NCBI RefSeq assembly: GCF_947253055.1
Contig: NZ_CAMXYE010000001.1
Span: 1-62,782 of the forward strand
DNA length: 62,782 nucleotides
Reading direction: 5' to 3'
Source: an uncultured Arcanobacterium sp.
GTDB taxonomy: Bacteria; Actinomycetota; Actinomycetes; Actinomycetales; Actinomycetaceae
Part shown: in pieces, positions 26,105 to 34,382 of the stretch
Layout: each line of letters opens with the position of its first letter
Position numbering within the stretch: position 1 is the stretch's first letter
Translations under genes and position numbers: made by a program
The notes under the pieces: model-generated
Database searches by the model: none
What the model was told of the DNA's origin: nothing
The model's input: the letters and a program-made list of their open reading frames with translations, nothing else

Positions 26105-27633
26105 AAAGACCTTCTGATTTGCGGAATACCTAGGCTCACTACCTGCGGGTTATTTATTTCAGCTATCAGTTGGGCTTTTCTCCGCTCATTTTCTTCCCAA
26201 ATATCTCCAGCATGGGTGCGCCGCAAACGGAACAATCCTCCCGTCAACGCCGAATCGGCCACGAGATGCGAGGGAGCCCCGTGCGTGACCTCTACTTCCA
26301 CTATATCTCCTGGCCGCGGGCGCTCCGGCAGATCTGCCGGCAGTGCCACGTGCACTAACCGATTATCGCGCGCCCGCCCCGTCACTCGATTAGTTTCGGC
26401 GTCTTTCTTTCCTTCACCAGCTGCTACCAGCACTTCCACCTGCGAACCGCACAGTTTCTGATTTTCTTCGGTACTTATCCGATGCTGCAGATTAAGTAGA
26501 CGCTGAAAACGCTCTTGCGCCACTTCCGGCGGAATTTGCTTTTCCATAGTCGCCGCGGGAGTACCGGGGCGCGGAGAGTAAATAAAAGTAAAAGCAGAAG
26601 AAAAACGCGCCTGCTCTACCACGTCGAGCGTAGCTTGAAAATCGGCTTCAGTTTCCCCGGGGAATCCCACAATAATATCGGTAGTGATGGCGGCCTGCGG
26701 TATATATTCCCGCACATTATCGAGAATGCGCAAGAATTTTCCGCAGCGATAAGAACGCCGCATCGCGCGCAGTACCGAATCCGATCCAGATTGCAGCGGC
26801 ATATGGAGTGAAGGCATCACATTGGGAGTTTCCGCCATAGCGTGGATGACGTCATCTGAAAAAGCAGCTGGATGGGGTGAAGTAAAACGAATCCGCTCGA
26901 GGTTGTCTATATTTCCGCCCGCACGCAGCAGTTTTGCGAAAGCTCCCCGATCTCCAAAGCTCTGCCCATAAGAATTGACGTTCTGCCCGAGTAGCGTCAC
27001 TTCAATGGCTCCCTGCGCTACCACCGCTTCCATTTCCTGTAAAATTTCGCCCGGCCGGCGATCTTTTTCTTTTCCGCGCAGATGCGGCACGATACAGAAA
27101 GTACAAGTGTTATTACAACCTACTGAAATAGATACCCACGCTGAATAGCTAGCTTCCCGCCGGCTGGGAAGCGTCGAAGGAAATACCTGCAAAGATTCCG
27201 CAATTTCCACTGCCGCTTCTTTATTATGGGCAGCTCTTTTCAGCAATGCCGGGAGCACATTCATATTATGGGTACCGAATACCACATCTACCCACGGAGC
27301 TTTTTCGACGATTTTTTCCCCCAGCTGCTGCGCTAAACAACCGCTGACGGCAATCTGCATATCAGGGCGCTCTCGCTTCACCTGCGCCAGCTGCCCTAGA
27401 TTTCCAAAAAGCTTATTTGCCGCATTTTCCCGCACCGAACAGGTATTTATGACGACGATATCGGCTCCACCATCTCCGGCGAGACTAGCGCGTGCCGCTT
27501 TTTGCGGCACTAACTCTACCGGCACATAGCCGGCTGCATCGAGCATCCCGGCAAGACGCTCTGAATCATGTACATTCATTTGGCAGCCGAGAGTGCGAAT
27601 ACTATAAGTGCGAGGCAAATTTTCTTTATTCAT
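26101..27633 (-). CDS. miaB: MiaB, tRNA-2-methylthio-N6-dimethylallyladenosine synthase
   Basis: Radical-SAM methylthiotransferase that acts on the product of MiaA. 510 residues: UPF0004 domain with three cysteines (GCQMNVHDSE, NTCSVRENA, VSGCLAQQ) for the auxiliary cluster, the radical-SAM triad CNNTCTFC, and a C-terminal TRAM domain (QVEVLVAAGEGKKD...VHVALP). The start overlaps the recX stop by 4 nt (ATGA). Confidence 0.96.
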   Translation of the reverse strand: MNKENLPRTYSIRTLGCQMNVHDSERLAGMLDAAGYVPVELVPQKAARASLAGDGGADIVVINTCSVRENAANKLFGNLGQLAQVKRERPDMQIAVSGCLAQQLGEKIVEKAPWVDVVFGTHNMNVLPALLKRAAHNKEAAVEIAESLQVFPSTLPSRREASYSAWVSISVGCNNTCTFCIVPHLRGKEKDRRPGEILQEMEAVVAQGAIEVTLLGQNVNSYGQSFGDRGAFAKLLRAGGNIDNLERIRFTSPHPAAFSDDVIHAMAETPNVMPSLHMPLQSGSDSVLRAMRRSYRCGKFLRILDNVREYIPQAAITTDIIVGFPGETEADFQATLDVVEQARFSSAFTFIYSPRPGTPAATMEKQIPPEVAQERFQRLLNLQHRISTEENQKLCGSQVEVLVAAGEGKKDAETNRVTGRARDNRLVHVALPADLPERPRPGDIVEVEVTHGAPSHLVADSALTGGLFRLRRTHAGDIWEENERRKAQLIAEINNPQVVSLGIPQIRRSL

Positions 27634-28238
27634 CCCCGCCAGTTTAGTGCAGAATCCGCCTCATCTTCATGTTGAGAATATGCGATTTCTACCGCAGCAT
27701 AGATGATGCTGGCCGGAAAACCTCGCCGCGCTAAAGCTCCAGAAATCCGCCGATACACAACTTCGCGCGGCAAATCTTGCATAGTAGCCATTTTGCGCTG
27801 CGCAAATTCTTGCGCAGCTGCTGCTTCATCTTCTGCGCTTATCTGCTCTAAAGCCAGCTCGGCTAGCTCGGAGCTGATCCCCTTTTTTTGCAATTCATTG
27901 CGCAGAGCCCGCCGTGAAATAGCGCGCGCCGCAAAACGCATCTGTACATATTGGCACGCAAATTTTTCATCATTCACGAGCCCCGATTCTTGGAATTTTT
28001 CTAGAGTCGATTCCTGAATATCACTAGGCACATTTCGTTTCGCCAAGGCTGCGCGTAACTGCTGCACAGAACGATCCGCCATTCCCAATTGCCGATAGAC
28101 GATATTGCTGGCGTGCTTCTCCCAATCGGCGCGGCTGCGCTGCGCATCGCGCGCCGCCTGTCGCGCTTTTATTTCGGCGGGCGAAAGCCGCGGACGGCGC
28201 TTTTTTCGCACATCCGCATCTGCCGCATAATTAACCAT
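27630..28238 (-). CDS. recX: RecX, RecA regulator
   Basis: 202-residue helical protein that limits RecA filament growth. RecX signatures: LARRSYS-like RQLGMADRSVQQLRAALAKR, ESGLVNDEKFACQYVQMR and RRALRNELQKKGIS. A basic N-terminal extension of about 30 residues precedes the domain. The start codon overlaps the recA stop as TAATG, consistent with co-expression at a lower level. Confidence 0.93.
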   Translation of the reverse strand: MVNYAADADVRKKRRPRLSPAEIKARQAARDAQRSRADWEKHASNIVYRQLGMADRSVQQLRAALAKRNVPSDIQESTLEKFQESGLVNDEKFACQYVQMRFAARAISRRALRNELQKKGISSELAELALEQISAEDEAAAAQEFAQRKMATMQDLPREVVYRRISGALARRGFPASIIYAAVEIAYSQHEDEADSALNWRG

Positions 28239-29281
28239 TAGGCAAGCCCATCACCATCTACTGCTACCTCAGTACCCGGCACGCCGATTCCCATTGCCTC
28301 TTTTACTTTGGCTTCAATCTCATCAGCTATTTCCGGATTATCTACTAAAAATTGCCGCGATTTTTCTCTACCTTGCCCCAGTTGATCCCCATTGTAGGTA
28401 TACCAAGATCCAGATTTAGTAACTATTTTAATTTCCGCAGCTGCATCGAGAATACCACTTTCGCGCGATATCCCCTGCCCGTAGATAATATCGAATTCTG
28501 CCTGCTTAAACGGCGGAGCCATCTTGTTTTTCACCACTTTAACTTTGGTGCGGTTTCCAATTGGCTGCGCTCCAGATTTCACGGCTTCTCCGCGGCGCAC
28601 ATCTAAACGTACCGATGAATAGAACTTTAAGGCTCGCCCACCGGTAGTAGTCTCCGGATTTCCGTAGAATACGCCGATTTTCTCTCGTAACTGGTTAATA
28701 AAGATAGCGGTGGTACCGGAAGCAGAAAGTGCACCCGTCAATTTACGCAAAGCCTGCGACATAAGCCGCGCCTGTAAACCAACATGCGAATCACCCATAT
28801 CGCCTTCAATTTCCGCTTTCGGCACTAATGCGGCTACCGAATCGATTACTAAAATATCGAGTGCCCCGGAGCGTATGAGCATATCGGCAATTTCCAGTGC
28901 CTGCTCGCCTGTATCCGGCTGGGAAACTATCAAAGAATCAGTATCTACCCCTAAATTTCGCGCATACTCTGGATCTAAAGCATGCTCAGCATCGATAAAA
29001 GCCGCAATTCCCCCTAATTTTTGCGCACTGGCGATAGCGTGCAAGGCGACGGTAGTCTTACCCGAAGATTCTGGACCATATATCTCTACCACGCGCCCCC
29101 GCGGCAAACCGCCAATTCCTAAGGCTAAATCTAAAGCGAGTGAACCCGTGGGAATTACTGCCACGGAACGCACCGGGTGATCTCCCAGGCGCATTGCCGA
29201 ACCTTTACCGAACTGCTCATCAATCCGCCCCAAAGCATAATTGAGCGCTTTTTCTTTATCCTGCATATTTTTCTCGGCCAT
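28238..29281 (-). CDS. recA: RecA recombinase
   Basis: 347-residue strand-exchange ATPase and LexA co-protease. Walker A GPESSGKTT at 69-77, LVIDSVAALVPKAEIEGDMGD (Walker B and loop L1), GVFYGNPETTTGGRALKFYSSVRLD (loop L2), and an acidic C-terminal tail. No intein. Promoter with an SOS box lies about 180 nt upstream, leaving a long leader. First gene of the recA-recX-miaB-miaA operon. Confidence 0.98.
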   Translation of the reverse strand: MAEKNMQDKEKALNYALGRIDEQFGKGSAMRLGDHPVRSVAVIPTGSLALDLALGIGGLPRGRVVEIYGPESSGKTTVALHAIASAQKLGGIAAFIDAEHALDPEYARNLGVDTDSLIVSQPDTGEQALEIADMLIRSGALDILVIDSVAALVPKAEIEGDMGDSHVGLQARLMSQALRKLTGALSASGTTAIFINQLREKIGVFYGNPETTTGGRALKFYSSVRLDVRRGEAVKSGAQPIGNRTKVKVVKNKMAPPFKQAEFDIIYGQGISRESGILDAAAEIKIVTKSGSWYTYNGDQLGQGREKSRQFLVDNPEIADEIEAKVKEAMGIGVPGTEVAVDGDGLA

Positions 29282-29452
29282 AATGCGCCTTTCTTTTTAA
29301 CCGGCTTCCGCCTCACCAATAGAACAAGTCTTATCGGAGCTCACCCTCACCGAATGACTATCCGAGTATTACGCTAGGCCCGACTTAAAGCCGAAAGATT
29401 ACCCATATTTTTTCTGTGGAAAATACCGGCACTTCCGCAATACATAGCCAAT

Positions 29453-29480
29453 CTTATACCGAACAACCGTTCGAAGGCAA
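29453..29480 (-). promoter_or_regulatory. recA promoter with SOS box in the spacer
   Basis: Minus strand: TTGCCT (-35, 29475-29480), 16-nt spacer, TATAAG (-10, 29453-29458). The spacer contains GAACGGTTGTTC (29461-29472), a perfect LexA box, so repressor would cover the promoter. Transcription would start near 29446, giving a leader of about 165 nt before the recA ATG. Within this leader I see no further recognisable element. Confidence 0.83.
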
Positions 29481-29512
29481 AAGAAAACGCGCGGCGATTT
29501 CCCGCCGCGCGA
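29478..29512 (-). terminator. Rho-independent terminator after DUF3046
   Basis: Perfect 9-bp GC stem (29488-29496 with 29503-29511), 6-nt loop, then TTTTCTTTTG on the minus strand. It separates the pgsA-cinA-clgR-DUF3046 transcript from recA and its edge touches the recA -35 box. Confidence 0.88.
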
Positions 29513-29516
29513 ATTC

Positions 29517-29753
29517 TTAACCTTGTTTTTTATGAGCATTAATTCGGTGTAAATAGAGGTATTTTTCCGGCAAATCCATCTCTTCCACTATCGCCCGCCA
29601 AACTTCCTCGGGCCGATAACCATTTTCCAATGCAGTCTGAGCTGAAGAATTACCTAACTGCGGCAGAATTAAATCACTCGCTAGAGAATCGGCACGCACT
29701 TTCGTAAAGACGCGCGCCATAACCTCCCAGAATTCACTGTAGGTCATCCCCAA
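29517..29753 (-). CDS. DUF3046 protein
   Basis: 78-residue actinobacterial protein of unknown function, usually found between clgR and recA. The YSEFWEVMARVF start, LPQLGNSSAQTALENGYRPEEVWRAI middle and aliphatic end match DUF3046. It starts 3 nt after clgR; the AGG of the clgR end serves as ribosome-binding site for TTG at 29753, with an ATG two codons later as an alternative. Followed by a strong terminator. Confidence 0.85.
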   Translation of the reverse strand: MGMTYSEFWEVMARVFTKVRADSLASDLILPQLGNSSAQTALENGYRPEEVWRAIVEEMDLPEKYLYLHRINAHKKQG

Positions 29754-29756
29754 GTG

Positions 29757-30164
29757 TTACCTCATTGCCGCCAATTCGCTCGCCACTAAAGATTCCGGCA
29801 CCGAATCTGGAATCTCTACCCGAATTTGTTGAGCTCGGCGCATAGCTGGAGTGATGCGACCAGCCGCCCGATCTATCCGGTCCGCCACTACCCGCAATAT
29901 TTGACTGAGTGGCACATTCAGAGCAGTGCAGATAGCGTCTAACAACTCGGAAGAAGCTTCTTTTTGCCCGCGCTCCACCTCAGAAAGATACCCTAAGGAG
30001 ACCCGCGCCTGAGAAGAAACTTCCCGCAGTGTGCGCCCTTGCCGCTGCCGGTACTCACGTAGCACGTCGCCCAGTTCTTGGCGTAGCAGTACCGTTTCGC
30101 TCTTAACTTCCACCGACACTTCCGGATTTAAATGCATTTTCTTCTTCTCGCTTGTCAGTTTCAT
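29757..30164 (-). CDS. clgR: ClgR-like helix-turn-helix regulator
   Basis: 135-residue XRE-type DNA-binding protein. HTH region: LGDVLREYRQRQGRTLREVSSQ and LGYLSEVERGQKE. In actinobacteria the gene at this location (pgsA-cinA-clgR-recA) is ClgR, activator of clpP and other protein quality genes. ATG at 30164 chosen because GGGAG lies upstream; the frame extends to a TTG at 30230 with a Cys/Lys-rich stretch that looks non-coding. C-terminus ends ELAAMR; ClgR in other species is degraded through a short hydrophobic C-terminal tail (inference for here). Confidence 0.83.
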   Translation of the reverse strand: MKLTSEKKKMHLNPEVSVEVKSETVLLRQELGDVLREYRQRQGRTLREVSSQARVSLGYLSEVERGQKEASSELLDAICTALNVPLSQILRVVADRIDRAAGRITPAMRRAQQIRVEIPDSVPESLVASELAAMR

Positions 30165-30250
30165 CTTCTCATCTTCTCCCTTACACTTCTTATAACGCCC
30201 ACCGCAGCAAAAAACTTCCCAGCTTTTCAATTACTGCGCACCCTAAATAT

Positions 30251-30796
30251 CTAACGCTCCCCTATTTCACCTGAAAATTCAACCAAAAAGGCCTCTAAAG
30301 CCGCCGCTACTGTTAGCTTTCTCACGGTAAGCCGGTCACCGGAAAAATTCTTTTGGAGCGCTTTTAGGCTCCACGAATCAGCGGATTCTCTACCGAGAAC
30401 TTCGCGCTGCCCACTTCTCCGCGGCGCACTAGCAAAACCCAAATAAACTAAACCTACTGGTTTACCCTCTACCGGATCAGGCCCTGCTATTCCGGTGGTG
30501 GAAATAGCGAAATCTGCCTGCAGCTGCCTAGCCGCTCCGATAGCCATTTCTTTAGCTACTTGGGCATCTACTGCCCCGCGCGCGGCCAATAAATTTTTAT
30601 CTACACCCAGCAAATCCGATTTCACATCCGTAGCATAGCTAACTATGCCCCCGCGAAATACTTCCGAAGCTCCCGGCACATTCACCAAGGTAGCTGCTAA
30701 TAAGCCGCCGGTTAGAGATTCTGCCACCCCGAGGGTAGCCTGTTCAGCGCGGAGACGGGCTATAAGAGCGGCTGCTAATTCATCTAAGCTCTGCAT
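30251..30796 (-). CDS. cinA: CinA-family nicotinamide-nucleotide amidohydrolase
   Basis: 181-residue stand-alone CinA C-terminal domain (PncC-type), which deamidates NMN to nicotinate mononucleotide. Motifs: TLGVAESLTGGLLAATLVNVPGAS, GGIVSYATDVKSDLLGV, and ISTTGIAGPDPVEGKPVGLV. The N-terminal MoaB-like domain of full CinA is absent, as is usual for actinobacterial copies. 19 nt after pgsA, same transcript. Confidence 0.92.
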   Translation of the reverse strand: MQSLDELAAALIARLRAEQATLGVAESLTGGLLAATLVNVPGASEVFRGGIVSYATDVKSDLLGVDKNLLAARGAVDAQVAKEMAIGAARQLQADFAISTTGIAGPDPVEGKPVGLVYLGFASAPRRSGQREVLGRESADSWSLKALQKNFSGDRLTVRKLTVAAALEAFLVEFSGEIGER

Positions 30797-30815
30797 TTCG
30801 CATCATTTCCCGCTC

Positions 30816-31403
30816 TCACTCTGCTTCATTGTGCAACCGTATTGCTTCCCGCACGTACTCATAGGCAGAAGTTAAAGCAAAGAAAAGTGCCACCCCCATT
30901 AACGCGTAGCTAATGTAGAGCATTCCATTCGCCAATGACTGCGGTAAAAACTCCGACCAAGGCAAAATTATTCCTCCTATGGCTAAGGATTGGGCGAACA
31001 TCTTTATCTTTCCACCAGCTCCGGCGGCCATCACTTTAATTTTACGCATTCCCATGCGCATAGCAGTGATTCCCAATTCGCGCACGATAAATAATATCGT
31101 CACCCACCACCAGAGCATTCCATGGAAAGAGAGCAATAATAAAGCGGAAATAATCAGTACTTTATCGGCAATGGCATCGGTGAGTTTTCCGAAATTAGTA
31201 ATTAGGTTATAACGCCGCGCCAAATATCCATCGAATTTATCGGTCAAAGCAGCTACGAAAAATATTGCCACTGCTATCCAACGCCGCGATACAGCGGTAT
31301 CTAAAAAGGCAAAAATGAATATAGGCGCCAACACCAGGCGCAATACCGTCAACGCATTAGCGATATTGAAAAGCGGTACTTCTTTATGCGACTTTTCCAC
31401 CAT
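30816..31403 (-). CDS. pgsA: PgsA, phosphatidylglycerophosphate synthase
   Basis: 195-residue integral membrane CDP-alcohol phosphatidyltransferase that makes phosphatidylglycerophosphate from CDP-diacylglycerol. The signature DG(x2)AR(x8)G(x3)D(x3)D is intact in FDGYLARRYNLITNFGKLTD. About five hydrophobic segments. ATG at 31403; an immediately following GTG is also possible. No strong ribosome-binding site is visible. Confidence 0.92.
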   Translation of the reverse strand: MVEKSHKEVPLFNIANALTVLRLVLAPIFIFAFLDTAVSRRWIAVAIFFVAALTDKFDGYLARRYNLITNFGKLTDAIADKVLIISALLLLSFHGMLWWWVTILFIVRELGITAMRMGMRKIKVMAAGAGGKIKMFAQSLAIGGIILPWSEFLPQSLANGMLYISYALMGVALFFALTSAYEYVREAIRLHNEAE

Positions 31404-31505
31404 AGTCTAAGTCTAAGGCATGGAGCTGGCAAAGTTTAATTAGCCAGCACCGCGCGGTGTATTCTATTGCTTCTCTAGGCAGTGATCTAGCAACGCAATC
31501 GCTAC

Positions 31506-31565
31506 AGCTAATCAATCTCGGTGCGATTAATTCCTGCGCGATTAATTCCTACCCATTTAATCTCT
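31506..31565. repeat. Four 15-bp in-frame units restating the ftsK stop
   Basis: Minus strand, starting within ftsK: AGA-GAT-TAA, then AGG-AAT-TAA, AGG-AAT-TAA and CGA-GAT-TGA at exact 15-nt steps (stops at 31559, 31544, 31529, 31514). The first is the real ftsK end. All stops are in the ftsK frame. Units 2 and 3 differ at a single base over 15 bp. Confidence 0.93.
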
Positions 31566-34268
31566 GCCCGTCAATTGCCAAGCATCTTCATCGCCGTCGT
31601 CGTCAACATCGAGCCGCTGAATTTCGGTTGAATCCTCTAATGGATCTCGCGCATAGCGGCTGTCTTGCTCATAGACGATTGTACGCCCCGCCGTATCTTC
31701 CCACTCCGCAGTGCTCTCCGCGCTCGGAGCAGAAGTTATATTAATAGTTTCTTCTCCCGCGGCAAAAGGCTGGGCAGCAGCTGGTTCCCGCGGCACCTCG
31801 GCATCTCCAAAATCCACCTCGGTATAGTAATCTGCCGGCGCACTTGCAGCGGCGCTATGTAAATCAGATTTTTCTCCGCGAATAAAAGCTAAAGCATCCT
31901 CTAACTGATCGGGAGCCACCAACACATCCCGCGCTTTGGAGCCTAAAGAAGGACCCACTATTTCTCTATCTTCGAGCAAATCCATCATGCGCCCCGCTTT
32001 TGCAAAACCGATACGCAATTTACGCTGCAACATCGAAGTAGAGCCAAATTGGGTGGTGATAACTATCTCGGCTGCCTGTAGAAGTGTTTCTAAATCGTCG
32101 CCAATTTCTTCTTCTACTCGCTTCTTTTCCGCTTTGGGAATTACGTCATCTCGATAGACCGGCTCCATCTGTGCCTTTACGTGCTGCACTACCGCGTTTA
32201 TTTCTTCTTCACTCACCCACGCGCCTTGCACTCGAATCGGTTTACTGGCTCCCATCGGCATAAAGAGCGCATCTCCCATACCGATAAGTTTCTCCGCTCC
32301 CGACGCATCTAAAATTACCCGCGAATCAGCGAGCGAGGAGGTCATAAAAGCGAGCCGCGAAGGGATATTAGCTTTAATCAACCCGGTTACCACGTCTACT
32401 GAAGGCCGCTGCGTGGCGAGTACCAGATGAATTCCCGCCGCCCGCGCCAACTGGGTAATACGTTGAATAGACGATTCCACATCGCGTGGAGCCACCATCA
32501 TTAAGTCAGCTAGCTCGTCTACCACTACCAGCAGATAGGGGTACGGTTTCAGCTTGCGCTCCCCTATTTGCTGTACTTTTCCGCCCCGCACTGCTTTATT
32601 GAAATCGTCAATATGCTTATATCCGTAGGTAGAAAGATCATCGTAGCGCTGATCCATTTCGCGCACTACCCACTCTAAAGCGTCGGCAGCTTTTTTCGGA
32701 TTAGTGATAATTGGCGTCACCAAGTGGGGAATTCCCGCATAAATAGTGAGTTCTACTCGCTTTGGATCCACGAGAATCATCCGCACATCTTCTGGAGTAC
32801 AGCGCATCATAATCGAAGTAATCATCGAATTAATAAAAGAAGATTTACCAGATCCGGTAGCTCCTGCCACCAATAAATGCGGCATTTTCGCCAAATTGGC
32901 TAATACGTATTGCCCGCCGACATTCTTTCCAATTCCCACTACCAGAGGATGAGTACGCTTCCGCGCAGCTGGAGAACGCAATACATCTCCTATTAAGACG
33001 GTCTCCCGATCCCGATTGGGGATTTCAATTCCAATTGCCGATTTACCGGGAATCGGAGAGAGTATCCGCACATCGGCAGAGGCCACCGCATAAGCAATAT
33101 TCTTAGAAAGCTGCGTAATTCTATCTACTTTTATCCCCGGGCCTAGCTCCACTTCATACTGTGTGACGGTGGGGCCGCGCGAAAAGCCAGTGACCTGCGC
33201 ATCTACCTGAAACTCCGCAAATACCTGCGTGAGCTCTTTTACCACATCCGTATTGGCTTGAGATTTTTCTACGTGCGGTTCTCCCTCCCGCAGTAAAGAG
33301 AGCGCCGGCAGGGTATAGGTGATATTAGAAGAAAGCTCCATCTGCTCTACCCGCTCCGGCAATGCTTCCGGGCGCGGCGGGCGCAACTTTTTCGCCGCGC
33401 GTTCTACTTTTTGCCTAGCGCCTTCCTTATCAGCTAATGGTTTCAACACGCGAGTATTTTCCGCCATGCCACTATCTGCGCCACTATCGCTGCCGGCAGT
33501 ATCTAAATTATCTACGCCGCTATTTGCGCCGTCACTAAAATCTCCCGCCTCATCTTCTCCAGTTGACCTGCGCAATCGCCGCAAAATACCGCGCCGCGGG
33601 CGCTGTGGCTCTTCTTCTCCTTGGACAATAAGCGCAGTGGAAGCATCTTCCTCCGCTGCTCGCGCTTCGGCACGTACCGCTGCCCGCTGGCGCACCCAAT
33701 CGAGAATATCCCGCACTGACGTATCCGAAGCTAAGAGGAGCGAATAGAAAATAAGGAGAAAAAGTACCGGTATAGCTCCCCATTCGGTGACTAAAGCTAC
33801 TAGACTTCCTCCCACTATCCAGCCAGCTAAACCGCCGGCACTTTCTACCGAAATAAATACGGTAGTCGGGTTGGGCTGCCCACCTAGAATATGTAAAACT
33901 CCGGTGAGAGAGAAAATTAGAATTAGTAAAGCAATGAGAAAATGCCGGTTACGGCTGGCAGGGCGTTTCCGGAACAGCGTAATAGCTAAACCCACCAATA
34001 ATACTGGCACTAAAACGGCGAAAAGCCCCACGCTGCCAGCCACCACATGATGTAGGCCCTCTAGGAGCAATCCAGATTTACCGAACCATTCTTTTATAGC
34101 TACTAAAACTGCCAAAGCTAGCGCTAAGAGAGCTAATCCGTCATGCGCTTTCTTATTTGCTGCGCCACTGGTGCCGCTATTTCTCCGCGCCCCGCGAGCT
34201 TTATTTTTTGCTGCTCGCGCTGGAATGCGCGCAGTATCGCCAGAATTCTGGGCCCGTTTCCTCGCCAC
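31557..34268 (-). CDS. ftsK: FtsK/SpoIIIE DNA translocase
   Basis: 903-residue motor that pumps DNA through the septum and activates chromosome dimer resolution. A basic N-terminus is followed by four or five membrane helices (about 45-200), an acidic linker, the RecA-like motor (Walker A GATGSGKSSFINS, DPKRVELTIY, VVDELADLMM), and the gamma winged helix (ITTQFGSTSMLQRKLRIGFAKAGRMMD) that reads KOPS-type sequences, followed by an acidic tail of about 90 residues. GTG at 34268 after AAGGAAAA. Tail repeats follow the stop. Confidence 0.96.
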   Translation of the reverse strand: MARKRAQNSGDTARIPARAAKNKARGARRNSGTSGAANKKAHDGLALLALALAVLVAIKEWFGKSGLLLEGLHHVVAGSVGLFAVLVPVLLVGLAITLFRKRPASRNRHFLIALLILIFSLTGVLHILGGQPNPTTVFISVESAGGLAGWIVGGSLVALVTEWGAIPVLFLLIFYSLLLASDTSVRDILDWVRQRAAVRAEARAAEEDASTALIVQGEEEPQRPRRGILRRLRRSTGEDEAGDFSDGANSGVDNLDTAGSDSGADSGMAENTRVLKPLADKEGARQKVERAAKKLRPPRPEALPERVEQMELSSNITYTLPALSLLREGEPHVEKSQANTDVVKELTQVFAEFQVDAQVTGFSRGPTVTQYEVELGPGIKVDRITQLSKNIAYAVASADVRILSPIPGKSAIGIEIPNRDRETVLIGDVLRSPAARKRTHPLVVGIGKNVGGQYVLANLAKMPHLLVAGATGSGKSSFINSMITSIMMRCTPEDVRMILVDPKRVELTIYAGIPHLVTPIITNPKKAADALEWVVREMDQRYDDLSTYGYKHIDDFNKAVRGGKVQQIGERKLKPYPYLLVVVDELADLMMVAPRDVESSIQRITQLARAAGIHLVLATQRPSVDVVTGLIKANIPSRLAFMTSSLADSRVILDASGAEKLIGMGDALFMPMGASKPIRVQGAWVSEEEINAVVQHVKAQMEPVYRDDVIPKAEKKRVEEEIGDDLETLLQAAEIVITTQFGSTSMLQRKLRIGFAKAGRMMDLLEDREIVGPSLGSKARDVLVAPDQLEDALAFIRGEKSDLHSAAASAPADYYTEVDFGDAEVPREPAAAQPFAAGEETINITSAPSAESTAEWEDTAGRTIVYEQDSRYARDPLEDSTEIQRLDVDDDGDEDAWQLTGRD

Positions 34269-34310
34269 TATTTTTCCTTAGTTTTGGTTGTTTCCTCTTT
34301 AAGAAGTGTA

Positions 34311-34380
34311 TAAAAAAGTGCCGCCCTTGTGGGAGAAGCTTCCCCATCTTCCACCCGCCTAATAAGGCGAAAAAGGCACA
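34311..34380 (-). terminator. Branched terminator after RNase J
   Basis: On the minus strand GTGCC (34375-34379) pairs with GGCAC (34318-34322), followed directly by TTTTTT. Enclosed are two smaller hairpins, GCCT-TATT-AGGC and an 15-nt GGGGAAGCTTCTCCC. The U-run directly after the closing stem supports intrinsic termination; the branched fold is a prediction. Confidence 0.6.
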
Positions 34381-34382
34381 TT

